This document shows, in pieces, positions 23,578 through 32,411 of a stretch of 64,000 bases of DNA. The stretch is from Arcicella rosea (GTDB taxonomy: Bacteria > Bacteroidota > Bacteroidia > Cytophagales > Spirosomataceae). The position numbers were made by a program, and so were the translations under genes. The stretch's first letter is position 1. Every line of letters begins with the position of its first letter. The DNA is taken from positions 62,001 to 126,000 of the forward strand of contig NZ_JACHKT010000007.1 in the NCBI RefSeq assembly GCF_014204325.1, in the 5' to 3' direction. The notes under the pieces were generated by a model. It was given only the letters and a program-made list of their open reading frames with translations. It did no database searches and was not told the DNA's origin.

Positions 23578-25326
23578 TTAATGAATTGCTTCGGTTTGAT
23601 TTTCGTTGAATACTTTCAGGATTTCTACCGGATTAGTTGGCGTTTCAAATTGAATCTCCGTTTTTGCCATTCGATAAACATTATAGGCAAAAAGAAGATG
23701 GGAAATCCACATTAACGAACCACCAATGGCACGCCATATCCAATACGGAGCCATAAAGGCGACTCCTTCAATAAATGGCTTCGACTCCATCCACATTAAG
23801 CCTTTGAGCGTTGAACCAAGCATTAAAGGAAATGTGTAAAATAGTAACCCTAGAAATGCTAACCAAAAATGAGCTCCTACAATAGACTGCGGTGGTTCGT
23901 TACCAGTCAGTCTCGGCAAAATGGTATAAATAAATGCCCATAGCATAAACGTTATGATACCATACATGGTTAAGTGCGAATGTGCCACCGTAAAATCAGT
24001 AAAATGCCAAAGTAAATTTGTGTATCTAAATGCCTCAGCTGTACCTTGCAACGAACCTGTGAAATAGAAAATAATACCTATTAAGTAAAATGGAAGTGTG
24101 TAACTATGGGTTAATTTTTTCCAAGAGCCTTTGAAGGTTAGTAAAAAATTAGTTGTTCCAGATACTACAGGAATCACCATTCCGACGCTACCTACAATAG
24201 CTACTGTTTGCAACCACCAAGGAATTGAACTGAATATAAAGTGGTGTGTGCCAATGAGCGTATAAAATAAAATCTGACTCCAAAAAGCTAAAATGCCTAA
24301 ACTGTATGAATAAATGGGTTTATTGAGTTGTTGGGGAAGAAAATAATACATCAATCCCAAATTGAAAAGCATAAACCACATCCCCACCCCTTGGTGCATA
24401 TAATAACCCTGAATGATAGTTTCGCCAAGTCCATTTTGCCAATTCGGAATATAAGCCACAACAGTAATCACCAATAGAAACATCATGGCTGAAATAATAT
24501 ACCAGTTTGAAACATAAATTTCATGCGTTTTTCGGTTGGCAACGGTACGATAAAAATTATACAATGACAAGATGATACCCGTTCCAAAAATAACCATCAC
24601 AGGCCAAATATATTCTCGATATTCGCCACCACTATTATTGATTCCTGCCATTAGTAAAATACTTCCCAACACAATTGCTCCATTCACCAATAACAGCGTT
24701 GCATAGCCAAGCCGCAAGCTATTTATCTGATTATTACTTACTTTGGGTACTACATAATAAGCTAACCCCAACATTGCTAATGAACACCAACCCCAAAAAA
24801 CAGCATTGGTATGTACTGGACGGAGTCTTCCAAAGCTCAACCAGCTAATATGGTCAATATCAGGTGCGGTAAATTTAATTCCTAAATATTCACCAACGCT
24901 TGTTCCAAACACCAACCAAAACGTAGCCGTACTGATATACCAAATGATTAATTTTACGGTTTCTGGGTTATACTCATGTGGTGCTTGACTCTTTTTCTTA
25001 ATATCTAAAAAACGAATAACGCTATTCTGATTTACATTATCTACGATTCCTTTTTGATCACGGGCTTCTCGACTACTACCCAATTCATCATCTGAAAGTT
25101 CAAAGGACAGTTCTTGAACTCTATGCTCTAAGGCTTTTACTTCTTCAGCATTCATCATTTTTATTTTATCACTGAATCTTTTCTTTTCATAGTTGAAATA
25201 AAGTTTTTTTAGCATCAGTTTAGCCCGATTGATGAAGATAAAACAAGCCACAATGATGGGTATCAGTAATAACACTAAGGTTATTATAATGCCCGATTGA
25301 CTAAATAATTCTTTGGTATTTTCCAT
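23578..25326 (-). CDS. ccoN: cbb3-type cytochrome oxidase subunit I
   Basis: The 582-residue catalytic haem-copper subunit of a C-family oxidase. After an N-terminal helix and a charged coiled region of about 100 residues comes the core, with GRLRPVHTNAVFWGWCSLAM (haem ligand), YYMHQGVGMWFMLFNLGLMYYFLPQ-type residues, IGTHHFIFSSIPWWLQT (copper ligands) and FTDFTVAHSHLTMYG (haem ligands). It is followed by a fused CcoO/CcoP gene and two accessory genes, and preceded by an Rrf2 gene in the same direction. Low-oxygen respiration is the usual function. A nitric-oxide-reducing variant is not excluded, but the active-site tyrosine region (LMYYF) looks like cbb3. Confidence 0.9.
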   Translation of the reverse strand: MENTKELFSQSGIIITLVLLLIPIIVACFIFINRAKLMLKKLYFNYEKKRFSDKIKMMNAEEVKALEHRVQELSFELSDDELGSSREARDQKGIVDNVNQNSVIRFLDIKKKSQAPHEYNPETVKLIIWYISTATFWLVFGTSVGEYLGIKFTAPDIDHISWLSFGRLRPVHTNAVFWGWCSLAMLGLAYYVVPKVSNNQINSLRLGYATLLLVNGAIVLGSILLMAGINNSGGEYREYIWPVMVIFGTGIILSLYNFYRTVANRKTHEIYVSNWYIISAMMFLLVITVVAYIPNWQNGLGETIIQGYYMHQGVGMWFMLFNLGLMYYFLPQQLNKPIYSYSLGILAFWSQILFYTLIGTHHFIFSSIPWWLQTVAIVGSVGMVIPVVSGTTNFLLTFKGSWKKLTHSYTLPFYLIGIIFYFTGSLQGTAEAFRYTNLLWHFTDFTVAHSHLTMYGIITFMLWAFIYTILPRLTGNEPPQSIVGAHFWLAFLGLLFYTFPLMLGSTLKGLMWMESKPFIEGVAFMAPYWIWRAIGGSLMWISHLLFAYNVYRMAKTEIQFETPTNPVEILKVFNENQTEAIH

Positions 25327-25378
25327 TGTTTTGTATTTAAGATAAAAGGATATTTATATCTTTATTTAATATAAAAAA

Positions 25379-25813
25379 TTATCGTTTCAGAAATGCTAAC
25401 CCAGATTTTAAGCCGATTGCTAAATCAACTATCAAAGTGGTTTCGAGCATATTTCTTAAATCATCTCTAATTTGTTTAAACTGATGGTGAACAGGGCAAG
25501 GAGCGTTTTCATTGCAACAGTCCAAACCCAAACCACAACCTTTGTAAAGATTTGTTCCGTCAATTACTTCGACAATGTGACTCAGCAAAGTAGAGTTTAA
25601 CTGTAATTCACTAAAGAAAAAACCGCCGTGTGGACCTCTTTCGGAGCTAATTATTCCATGTTTAGTAAGAATTTGCAAGGTTTTAGCTGTAAATGCTTCT
25701 GGCGAACTGATGGCTTTAGCGATAGCTACCTGTCCAACTTTATTACTCTTGAGCGATTGCTCGGCGATAAAAATTGATGCCTTTATTCCATATTCACAAG
25801 CCTTTGAAAACAT
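25379..25813 (-). CDS. Rrf2-family Fe-S regulator
   Basis: A 144-residue winged-helix regulator. MFSKACEYGIKASIFIAEQS opens the Rrf2 fold, EAFTAKTLQILTKHGIISSE is the recognition region, and GPHGGFFFSE the wing. A cysteine cluster GCGLGLDCCNENAPCPVHHQ fits the [Fe-S] site of NsrR/RsrR-type members. I begin at the ATG at 25813, as the upstream extension to 25870 overlaps a palindrome. The gene is 52 bases upstream of ccoN on the same strand, so it probably senses NO or redox state and controls the oxidase operon and itself. Confidence 0.9.
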   Translation of the reverse strand: MFSKACEYGIKASIFIAEQSLKSNKVGQVAIAKAISSPEAFTAKTLQILTKHGIISSERGPHGGFFFSELQLNSTLLSHIVEVIDGTNLYKGCGLGLDCCNENAPCPVHHQFKQIRDDLRNMLETTLIVDLAIGLKSGLAFLKR

Positions 25814-25846
25814 ATCTTTCTTTTGATTATGTGACAAATATACAAA

Positions 25847-25884
25847 CAAAATAATTAAAGACAAAAACATCTTTAATTATTTTG
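25847..25884. promoter_or_regulatory. Perfect 15-bp palindrome upstream of the Rrf2 gene
   Basis: CAAAATAATTAAAGA (25847-25861) and TCTTTAATTATTTTG (25870-25884) are exact reverse complements around eight bases, 34-71 bases before the Rrf2 start. The position suits an operator for the Rrf2 protein or a promoter overlap. AAAGATATAAATATCCTTT-like sequence between Rrf2 and ccoN (around 25346-25364) is a weaker relative. Confidence 0.55.
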
Positions 25885-25987
25885 GCATTTTATCAAAGAA
25901 TAATAGTCAAGATGACTTCAATGAGTACCAATGTACTGAAAAACAGAAATTTAATGATAATCCTACTGGCAAGATATGAATAGAGAC

Positions 25988-26038
25988 TTTTTTATATTTT
26001 AGGTCGTAGGAACGCTTCGCTTAATTAGTGACTAGAAT
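25988..26038. repeat. Flank unit of the long interspersed repeat
   Basis: TTTTAGGTCGTAGGAACGC and the rest up to ACTAGAAT are the same as the right end of repeat copy 1 (17874-17921). It precedes copy 2, so the unit is arranged here as tail-then-body-then-tail. The 25814-26324 gap has no gene. Confidence 0.7.
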
Positions 26039-26050
26039 AGGCAAAACTTT

Positions 26051-26308
26051 AACAAAGACGAAAATTAAATACTCCGTAGGAGTAAAATATCGGTAGTAAA
26101 ATTCGCTCAAAATACTCCTAGTTCCGTAGGAACGATATATTTCGTTCCTACGGAACTAGGATTGAGAAAAGTGTCTTGTTTTTTTCTACCGATATATTGT
26201 CCCTATCGGGACTTTGATTTCGGGATAGATATATTTTTTGCAAGATAGGAGCGAGACGTTCTTTTACATTTTAGGACGTAGAAATGCTTCGCTTAACCAA
26301 TGAATAGA
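26051..26308. repeat. Long interspersed repeat, copy 2
   Basis: Matches copy 1 (17684-17921) across its length, with differences mainly in the central hairpin. Here the core is CTAGTTCCGTAGGAACG, then ATATATTT and CGTTCCTACGGAACTAG, a perfect 17-bp pair. The sequence CTACCGATATATTGT and TCGGGACTTTGATTTCGGGA follow as in copy 1. Confidence 0.8.
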
Positions 26309-26324
26309 GTGGATACTTTTATTG

Positions 26325-27062
26325 TTATGTCCAACCATTTTCATTTGAACAAGTTTCAATGCTATGAACTGAATATCTGTCAAACTCTTCTCCGAATTTT
26401 TCTTCGTATTGTTGATATGCTGAAAATCCAAATATTTCTGCTTCTAAGTCCATGGTTGCTTTTGAAGGGTCGCTGTCAACCATTTCGTAATATTGCTTAC
26501 CCATTCCAAGTATAAAACATCTACAATATAAAAAACCGTCATCTGAACCGTCTGTGTATTCATGAATATCCTCTCGGTCGATGTTGTAAAGTCTTTCCTC
26601 TAAAATGTGTATGAATGCCGTCAAGTCATCTTTGCTAAGTTTTAGAAGTCTTTTATTGAAATTTTCAAGGATTGTTTCTGAAAGTTCTTCACTTAGTTCT
26701 GCAAGTAATTCTTCTTCATTACTTAATAGAGCTTTTGCTCTTTTTTTATTTAATCTTGGCGAGTCTGACCATGATGATTCAATGATTTCCCAAAAAACGG
26801 TTTCGTTCATAGGTATATAATTTTGTGCTGGCTTATTTGGAATTTGTGTTGTGTCAATAACTTGATGATATCCCTTGCTAATTTTTTCTCGTATCAGCTT
26901 TTCAATTTCTTTTGTACATTCTTTATTGTCAGAAAACTCTTTGGTATTTATACGTCCTTCTGTCCCAATTTTACCCCAAGTCACAGTGTAAGTATTATCA
27001 AGTTGAGTAATCGTCCAAAATTTGTTAGAATCGCCTGTCTGATTTATAAATGTTTGTGTCAT
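26325..27062 (-). CDS. WGR-domain plus DUF4240 protein
   Basis: A 245-residue cytoplasmic protein in two parts. Residues 1-80 form a WGR domain (FWTITQLDNTYTVTWGKIGTEGR, with the key WGKIG; a nucleic-acid-associated module). Residues about 87-235 form a DUF4240 domain (MNETVFWEIIESSW, then FNKRLLKLSKDDLTAF, then DDGFLYCRCFILGMGKQYY). Both domains often occur in standalone or defence-adjacent proteins of unknown role. It is flanked by repeats on both sides and has no operon partner, consistent with an insertion or shuffled position. DUF4240 is assigned from remembered motifs. Confidence 0.75.
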   Translation of the reverse strand: MTQTFINQTGDSNKFWTITQLDNTYTVTWGKIGTEGRINTKEFSDNKECTKEIEKLIREKISKGYHQVIDTTQIPNKPAQNYIPMNETVFWEIIESSWSDSPRLNKKRAKALLSNEEELLAELSEELSETILENFNKRLLKLSKDDLTAFIHILEERLYNIDREDIHEYTDGSDDGFLYCRCFILGMGKQYYEMVDSDPSKATMDLEAEIFGFSAYQQYEEKFGEEFDRYSVHSIETCSNENGWT

Positions 27063-27183
27063 TTTTGTTAGATTTTGCTTCTTGGATTATCTTGTTGGAG
27101 TGATGTCGTAAAATGATTGCTAACTCTCTAATCTATGAAAGTTTTATCGTACTTTTTCTATTGTTGAAATAGCTAACCCTTCC

Positions 27184-27230
27184 AATTCCCTAAAGTATCA
27201 CATTAAGCTTTAAAATAAAAACTCAATAAC
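27184..27230. repeat. Short repeat shared with 17641-17690
   Basis: AATTCCCTAAAGTATCA and AGCTTTAAAATAAAAACTCA mirror the string at 17641-17690 with a few changes. At 17.6 kb it lies immediately before repeat copy 1, but here it lies about 900 bases past copy 2. Confidence 0.55.
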
Positions 27231-27289
27231 AACTTTCTGCCATAGAATTTATCAAACGGTATTTTCCATATTATAAGGTCAATATGCCC

Positions 27290-27353
27290 ACTCATGGCAT
27301 GACTGACAGAGGCTTACTGCTTATCAAAATTTAATGAAAGTCATGCCATGAGT
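27290..27353. repeat. Perfect 15-bp inverted repeat ACTCATGGCATGACT
   Basis: Arms at 27290-27304 and 27339-27353 with a 34-base loop. The same arm word recurs near 532-591. It lies in the gap 27063-27509, which has no gene. Confidence 0.7.
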
Positions 27354-27420
27354 ATTTATCTGGAGTAGCAAAAAGATGAGCTGAAATTCCTTCCTGCAAA
27401 CGGCAGGAACAAAATGTAGA

Positions 27421-27458
27421 AAGGCTGTCTCAAATATAAAATTTGTTGAGACAGCCTT
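27421..27458 (-). terminator. Terminator of the TonB receptor gene
   Basis: AAGGCTGTCTCAA (27421-27433) and TTGAGACAGCCTT (27446-27458) form a perfect 13-bp stem, about 50 bases past the stop of the minus-strand receptor gene. Strings of T follow on the plus side and TCTAC on the minus side, so it may be bidirectional. Confidence 0.75.
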
Positions 27459-27509
27459 GTATTTTTTTAGCTTTTAATCTTACCTGCTTTTGATGTGAGA
27501 GTATGGAAA

Positions 27510-30074
27510 TTAGAATGAATATCTCAATGTTACGCCATAAGTACGTGGGTCACCGATGATACCAGCGTATTGACCAGCACTACCCGGAGCAGCTAATAAT
27601 TGTTCGTAATAATTTGTGTTAGCAAGGTTTCTTCCCCAAACATAGATGGATACACCATTTGATGCTCTGAAGCCTAAGCGACCGTTCAATAATGAGTAGC
27701 CATCAATATTTAAGTATTGAGAAGGCGATGGGCTAGAAGAGAACTTCGAGCGGAAGTAAATATCTGCTGCTACAAAATAGTTACCTTTCAAACCGAAGAA
27801 TCCTCCTTTTTGAGTAGCTTCAGCTCCAAATGAACCAGACCATTTTGAAATACCTGGTAAATCACCGCCAGATACATCTTTGAATGCTGTTGTACCACCA
27901 ACTTCTTCTAAAGGTACTGGAGCGTTTGTGAATGAGACATATTTACCATCAGTATAAGCAACCGAACCATTAAAAGTAAAGTTGGTTAATCTTATATTAC
28001 CTTCAACTTCAACACCTCTTACACGAACTTTTTCAGCATTGGCCAAGTAACCTCTGTTTACACCAGGTTCTGGTGTTTGTACCTGTGTTTGGTAATCCTT
28101 AATATCGTCATTGAATAATACAACATTCAAGAAAGAGTTTGAAGTTGGTCTTGTTTTTATACCTAATTCATAGTGAGTTACAGCCTCTGGTTTAACTTTT
28201 GCAAGGTCAATCAATACTTGTCCATTGGCAGTAGGAAGTCCCCCAATATTGATTCCAACAGGTTTGTAGCTAATGGCATAAGTACCATAAGCATTTATAT
28301 TTTTTGAAGCTTTGTATTGTAAAGTCAACTGACCCGACAAATTACTTTCGCTTACTTCTGTGTCAAATGCTTGGTTTGTATATACCAGATTTTTTAGTGC
28401 TACAAGTGCTGGATCAGTTGTTTGCAAACCGCCATAAGTTACTCTGCTGTAATTAGCAGTTTTCTTATCGTAGTTATAACGAAGACCTGGCAAAACGTGT
28501 AATTTTTCATTAATTGCCCAGTCAACTTGAGCAAATGCTGCTAAACTTGTACTTTGGATTCTGTTAGTTGTACGGATACCGAAGTTGTCAAACAAACCTG
28601 GAGTTTTCCATAAAGCACTTGTAGAGCTTTGAGCAAAACGCCATTGTGCCGAACCAGCTTCTTCTGTTTGAACTGGATCTGATTTTAAATCTTGCCATAA
28701 ACCAAACAAACCAATCACACCACTCAAATTAGAAGATACCTTACCAGAATAGCGAAACTCTTGAGACCATTGATCATGTGCTGAGTTACCAGAAGAAATA
28801 GTAAAGATAGGTAAGCCTGTATAATCACGGTCATTTAATGGAGTCCATTTCCAATAACGCCAAGCTGATGTTGAAGTTAAAGTACCGTTACCAATTTTGA
28901 TGTCTGCATTAGCAGAAACACCACCTAATGAGTTATCAGCTTTTGAAGGAGTATCCAAATCTAAAACTCTATCGAATGCACTATTATAAGGAATTTTGTA
29001 ACCCAAATCAGCAATAATTGCGTTAAATTGACGATATGCAGCACGTTTTGTAGTTACAACACCAGCTACTGGCCAGCCATATCCATTTGGTTTTTGGTCA
29101 GTATAATCACCAATGATTGTCACTTTAACATTGTCCGAAGGCGTATAAAGTAATTGACCTCTCAAGCCCAAGTTGTTGATATCATTGATACGTTGTTGAG
29201 TTTTTACATTATAAAACAATCCATCTCTTTGAGTGCCTGAGAATGAAATTCTTGCTGCCAAATGTTTGTTGATTGGGCCTGAAAGAGATGCTTTTGCTTG
29301 AATATAACCATAGTTACCATAACTTAATTCAAAGCTTGCAGTAGGCGTGAAGCTTGCTTCACGAGTAGTAATGTTGAATGCACCAGCAGTAGTGTTTTTA
29401 CCAAATAACGTTCCTTGTGGTCCACGTAATACTTCTACACGCTCAATGTCAACGAAATCAAGTGCTGTAGCAGCAGGACGAGCATAGTAAACCCCATCAA
29501 CATAAAAACCAACGCCTGGGTCGATACCATCATTTGTTAAACCAAATGTAGAACCTAAACCTCTGATATTCAACGTAGTGTTACGAGCATTTGAAGCGTA
29601 AAGTTGTACGGTTGGTACTAATTCTTTCAAACGGTTCACGTTAAATGCCCCTGCATCTTCTGCCGTTGTACCACGAATTACTGTGATTGGAATCGGAATA
29701 TCTTGTACTGCTTCTTGACGACGACGAGAAGAAACCACTACATCAGCTAACTGACTTACATCTTCATCTAATTTGATAGTTGCTTTATCTGAGCTAATGA
29801 CCACTTCTTTTTTTACATATCCAACAAATGAGACGATTACACTAAATGGAAGTTTTTGTCCAGTAATTAAAGAGAAATCACCATTTGCATCTGTGGTTGA
29901 ACCATTGGTAGTTCCTTTGATTTGAACAGCAGCACCTATCAGAGGTTCATTAGTTTTTGAGTCTATTACCTTACCAGAAATTCTCGCATTGATAGTTGGC
30001 TTATCTTGTGCCGATGTCAATAAAGGAAGTATTATCGAAAGTACTAGTAAGGATGATTTGAAAAATTGTTTCAT
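27510..30074 (-). CDS. TonB-dependent outer-membrane receptor
   Basis: An 854-residue receptor for uptake of an unknown ligand across the outer membrane. Signal peptide MKQFFKSSLLVLSIILPLLTSAQ; a carboxypeptidase-regulatory-like domain at about 30-105 (ARISGKVIDSKTNEPLIGAA). The plug begins near DVVVSSRRRQEAVQDIPIPI and includes LNIRGLGSTFGLTNDG and RVEVLRGPQGTLFGKNTTAG. The barrel ends in the aromatic GVTLRYSF. It lacks SusC's extra signature and has no SusD partner nearby, so it resembles iron-siderophore or vitamin receptors more than a glycan SusC. It stands alone. Confidence 0.93.
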   Translation of the reverse strand: MKQFFKSSLLVLSIILPLLTSAQDKPTINARISGKVIDSKTNEPLIGAAVQIKGTTNGSTTDANGDFSLITGQKLPFSVIVSFVGYVKKEVVISSDKATIKLDEDVSQLADVVVSSRRRQEAVQDIPIPITVIRGTTAEDAGAFNVNRLKELVPTVQLYASNARNTTLNIRGLGSTFGLTNDGIDPGVGFYVDGVYYARPAATALDFVDIERVEVLRGPQGTLFGKNTTAGAFNITTREASFTPTASFELSYGNYGYIQAKASLSGPINKHLAARISFSGTQRDGLFYNVKTQQRINDINNLGLRGQLLYTPSDNVKVTIIGDYTDQKPNGYGWPVAGVVTTKRAAYRQFNAIIADLGYKIPYNSAFDRVLDLDTPSKADNSLGGVSANADIKIGNGTLTSTSAWRYWKWTPLNDRDYTGLPIFTISSGNSAHDQWSQEFRYSGKVSSNLSGVIGLFGLWQDLKSDPVQTEEAGSAQWRFAQSSTSALWKTPGLFDNFGIRTTNRIQSTSLAAFAQVDWAINEKLHVLPGLRYNYDKKTANYSRVTYGGLQTTDPALVALKNLVYTNQAFDTEVSESNLSGQLTLQYKASKNINAYGTYAISYKPVGINIGGLPTANGQVLIDLAKVKPEAVTHYELGIKTRPTSNSFLNVVLFNDDIKDYQTQVQTPEPGVNRGYLANAEKVRVRGVEVEGNIRLTNFTFNGSVAYTDGKYVSFTNAPVPLEEVGGTTAFKDVSGGDLPGISKWSGSFGAEATQKGGFFGLKGNYFVAADIYFRSKFSSSPSPSQYLNIDGYSLLNGRLGFRASNGVSIYVWGRNLANTNYYEQLLAAPGSAGQYAGIIGDPRTYGVTLRYSF

Positions 30075-30656
30075 TGATTGTTATAATTAAATTGTTCTAA
30101 ATAGAATATAATCTATATATTAAATAGACTATTTTTTCAAAAAAAAGCCTAAGATATTGCTTCAAAGGCAAGTTATTTTATTGTAAGTAACAAGAATTTC
30201 GTTTAGCTTCATATTTGCCAATATTCGGATTTGTAAGGTCCTACATTATTAGCAAAAATGACTAATAACTAAATTTGAAATAAGTAATATGATTATTAGT
30301 CTATAATTTCGATAGGCAAAGTTGTTTTATTGATTTTGAATATCCAAATGTTTTTTGAAAATATTTAACTTTGATTAGCAAAATGTATAGAAAAAACACC
30401 TTTTAGCAGCAATTAATAGAATGGGGGGATTTAATCATTCGCAAAATTATATTTCAAAAAATGAAGGATCTGCACAATTTTGAATGGTAGATTCTTCAGA
30501 CGTCGATAAATTGATGCGTTTTGTCGAATAAAGAGATGGCTTTTGCGTTTTTATTTACTATTTTTAGGCTATACTGTTTTTTCAAACCGATTTAACAGAC
30601 TTTATTGGTAAGATTTTTACTGAATTTAATTTTAACTTCAATCAACAAACCCCAAT
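30075..30656. other. 582-bp non-coding gap before the tldDE cluster
   Basis: AT-rich, no ORF of note on either strand. TAACTTTG at 30366-30373 matches the TAnnTTTG consensus but lies 284 bases before tldD. The region divides the receptor gene (minus) from the large plus-strand cluster, so it should hold both promoters. Confidence 0.4.
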
Positions 30657-32300
30657 ATGAATAGAAGGGATTTTATCCAATTATCTGGTATGGGCTTAGG
30701 AGCCATGATGGGTTCGTCCATTCCTGTTTTGGGAAATATTGTTACGGCAGACCACTTGCTAGAACCTGCCGCTGATGTCGCTTTCAAAAAACGAATGGCA
30801 GACATCGCCCTCAATGCTACCAAATCTCGTGGTGCTACATATACGGATGTTCGTATCGGTAGATATTTGCAACAATATTTGTTTACTCGTGAAAACAAAG
30901 TGCAGAATATTGTGAATGCGGAATCGTACGGAGTAGGCATTAGAGTAATAGCTAATGGTACTTGGGGTTTCTCTGCAACAAGCGATGTTACGCCAGAAGG
31001 TATTGCTAAATGTGCTGAAACGGCAGTAGCCATTGCCAAAGCTAATTCAAAAATTCAAAAAGAACCAGTCATTCTTGCTCCACAAAAAGGTGTTGGTGAA
31101 GTTTCTTGGAAAACGCCCATCCAAAAAAATGCTTTTGAAGTACCAGTTCAAGAAAAAATTGATTTGTTGATGAAAGTAAACAGCGAAGCCATGAAAAATG
31201 GTGCTGGTTTTGTTACTTCAAATTTGTTTTTGGTGAATGAACAAAAGTACTTTGCTTCTTCGGACGGTTCTTATATCGACCAAGAGGTTCATCGTATTTG
31301 GCCAACGTTTACAGTAACTGCGGTTGATAAAGCGGCGGGAAAATTCAAAACTCGTGATGCAATCAGCTCGCCAATGGGAATGGGTTATGAGTATCTCGAC
31401 GGTTTGGCAAGTGAAAAAATTGCTGCTCCAAATGGTTTAGTTGGCTACCGCAATTCTTATGATATGGTAGAAGATGCTATCATGGCAGCCAAACAAGCCA
31501 AAGAAAAAATGACTGCGAAGTCTGTAATGGCTGGGAAATATGATTTAATTCTGGATCCAAATCACTTAGGTTTAACGATTCATGAATCGGTTGGTCACCC
31601 GACTGAACTTGACCGTGTATTGGGTTACGAAGCCAATTATGCTGGAACAAGTTTTGCTACTTTGGATAAATGGAAAACGAAGGCTTTCAACTATGGAAGT
31701 AAGCAAGTAAATATTGTTGCTGATAAAACTCAACCGCATACTTTAGGAACAGTTGGTTACGACGACGAAGGTGTACCTTGTAAAGAATGGGATTTAATCA
31801 AAGATGGGATTTTGGTGAATTACCAAGCTACTCGTGACCAAGTGAATATTTTAGGTGAAAATGCTTCGCATGGCTGTTGTTATGCCGACAACTGGAATTC
31901 GGTTCAGTTCCAAAGAATGCCAAATGTTTCTTTGCGTCCGGGTAAAGAGAAATTGAGTGTTTTTGACATGATTAAGGGTGTTGAAAAAGGAATTTACATC
32001 ATCGGTCGTGGTTCGTATTCAATTGACCAACAGCGTTATAACTTTCAATTCGGCGGTCAGTTGTTCTATGAAATCAAGAATGGAGAAATTGTGGGAATGT
32101 TAGACGATGTCGCTTATCAGTCGAATACACAAGAATTCTGGAATTCATGTGCTCAAATTTGTGATAAAGACGACTACCGTACTTTTGGTTCTTTCTTCGA
32201 TGGAAAAGGTCAGCCTTCACAAGTAAGTGCTGTTTCTCATGGAAGTTCGACAACACGTTTCAACGGTGTAAATGTGATTAACACAGGACGTAAAATATAG
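30657..32300 (+). CDS. tldD: TldD-family metallopeptidase with Tat-type signal (copy 1)
   Basis: A 547-residue TldD-like zinc peptidase. In E. coli, TldD pairs with TldE and degrades or trims small proteins and modified peptides. The leader MNRRDFIQLSGMGLGAMMGS carries RRDFIQ, a twin-arginine pattern, and is absent from E. coli TldD. The catalytic motif is LTIHESVGHPTELDRVLGYE (HExxxH). The C-terminal part has ENASHGCCYADNWNSVQFQR and ends in GRKI. The tldE partner follows after 111 bases containing a phrase repeat. A very similar pair lies just downstream. Confidence 0.9.
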   Translation: MNRRDFIQLSGMGLGAMMGSSIPVLGNIVTADHLLEPAADVAFKKRMADIALNATKSRGATYTDVRIGRYLQQYLFTRENKVQNIVNAESYGVGIRVIANGTWGFSATSDVTPEGIAKCAETAVAIAKANSKIQKEPVILAPQKGVGEVSWKTPIQKNAFEVPVQEKIDLLMKVNSEAMKNGAGFVTSNLFLVNEQKYFASSDGSYIDQEVHRIWPTFTVTAVDKAAGKFKTRDAISSPMGMGYEYLDGLASEKIAAPNGLVGYRNSYDMVEDAIMAAKQAKEKMTAKSVMAGKYDLILDPNHLGLTIHESVGHPTELDRVLGYEANYAGTSFATLDKWKTKAFNYGSKQVNIVADKTQPHTLGTVGYDDEGVPCKEWDLIKDGILVNYQATRDQVNILGENASHGCCYADNWNSVQFQRMPNVSLRPGKEKLSVFDMIKGVEKGIYIIGRGSYSIDQQRYNFQFGGQLFYEIKNGEIVGMLDDVAYQSNTQEFWNSCAQICDKDDYRTFGSFFDGKGQPSQVSAVSHGSSTTRFNGVNVINTGRKI

Positions 32301-32306
32301 CTGTAT

Positions 32307-32382
32307 GCTATCAGCTTTCTGTCGTCAGCTTTCGGTTTAAGATATTTTCTAATCCGAAGTCCGATAGTCGAAATCCGATAGC
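32307..32382. repeat. Family A imperfect inverted repeat between tldD and tldE (copy 1)
   Basis: The left arm 32307-32335 (GCTATCAGCTTTCTGTCGTC and then AGCTTTCGG) and the right arm 32354-32382 pair as an imperfect 29-bp hairpin with about eight mismatches. It is a member of the family A set. Confidence 0.7.
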
Positions 32383-32411
32383 TTGAAGAACCCTTAATCT
32401 CGCAAAAAAAC

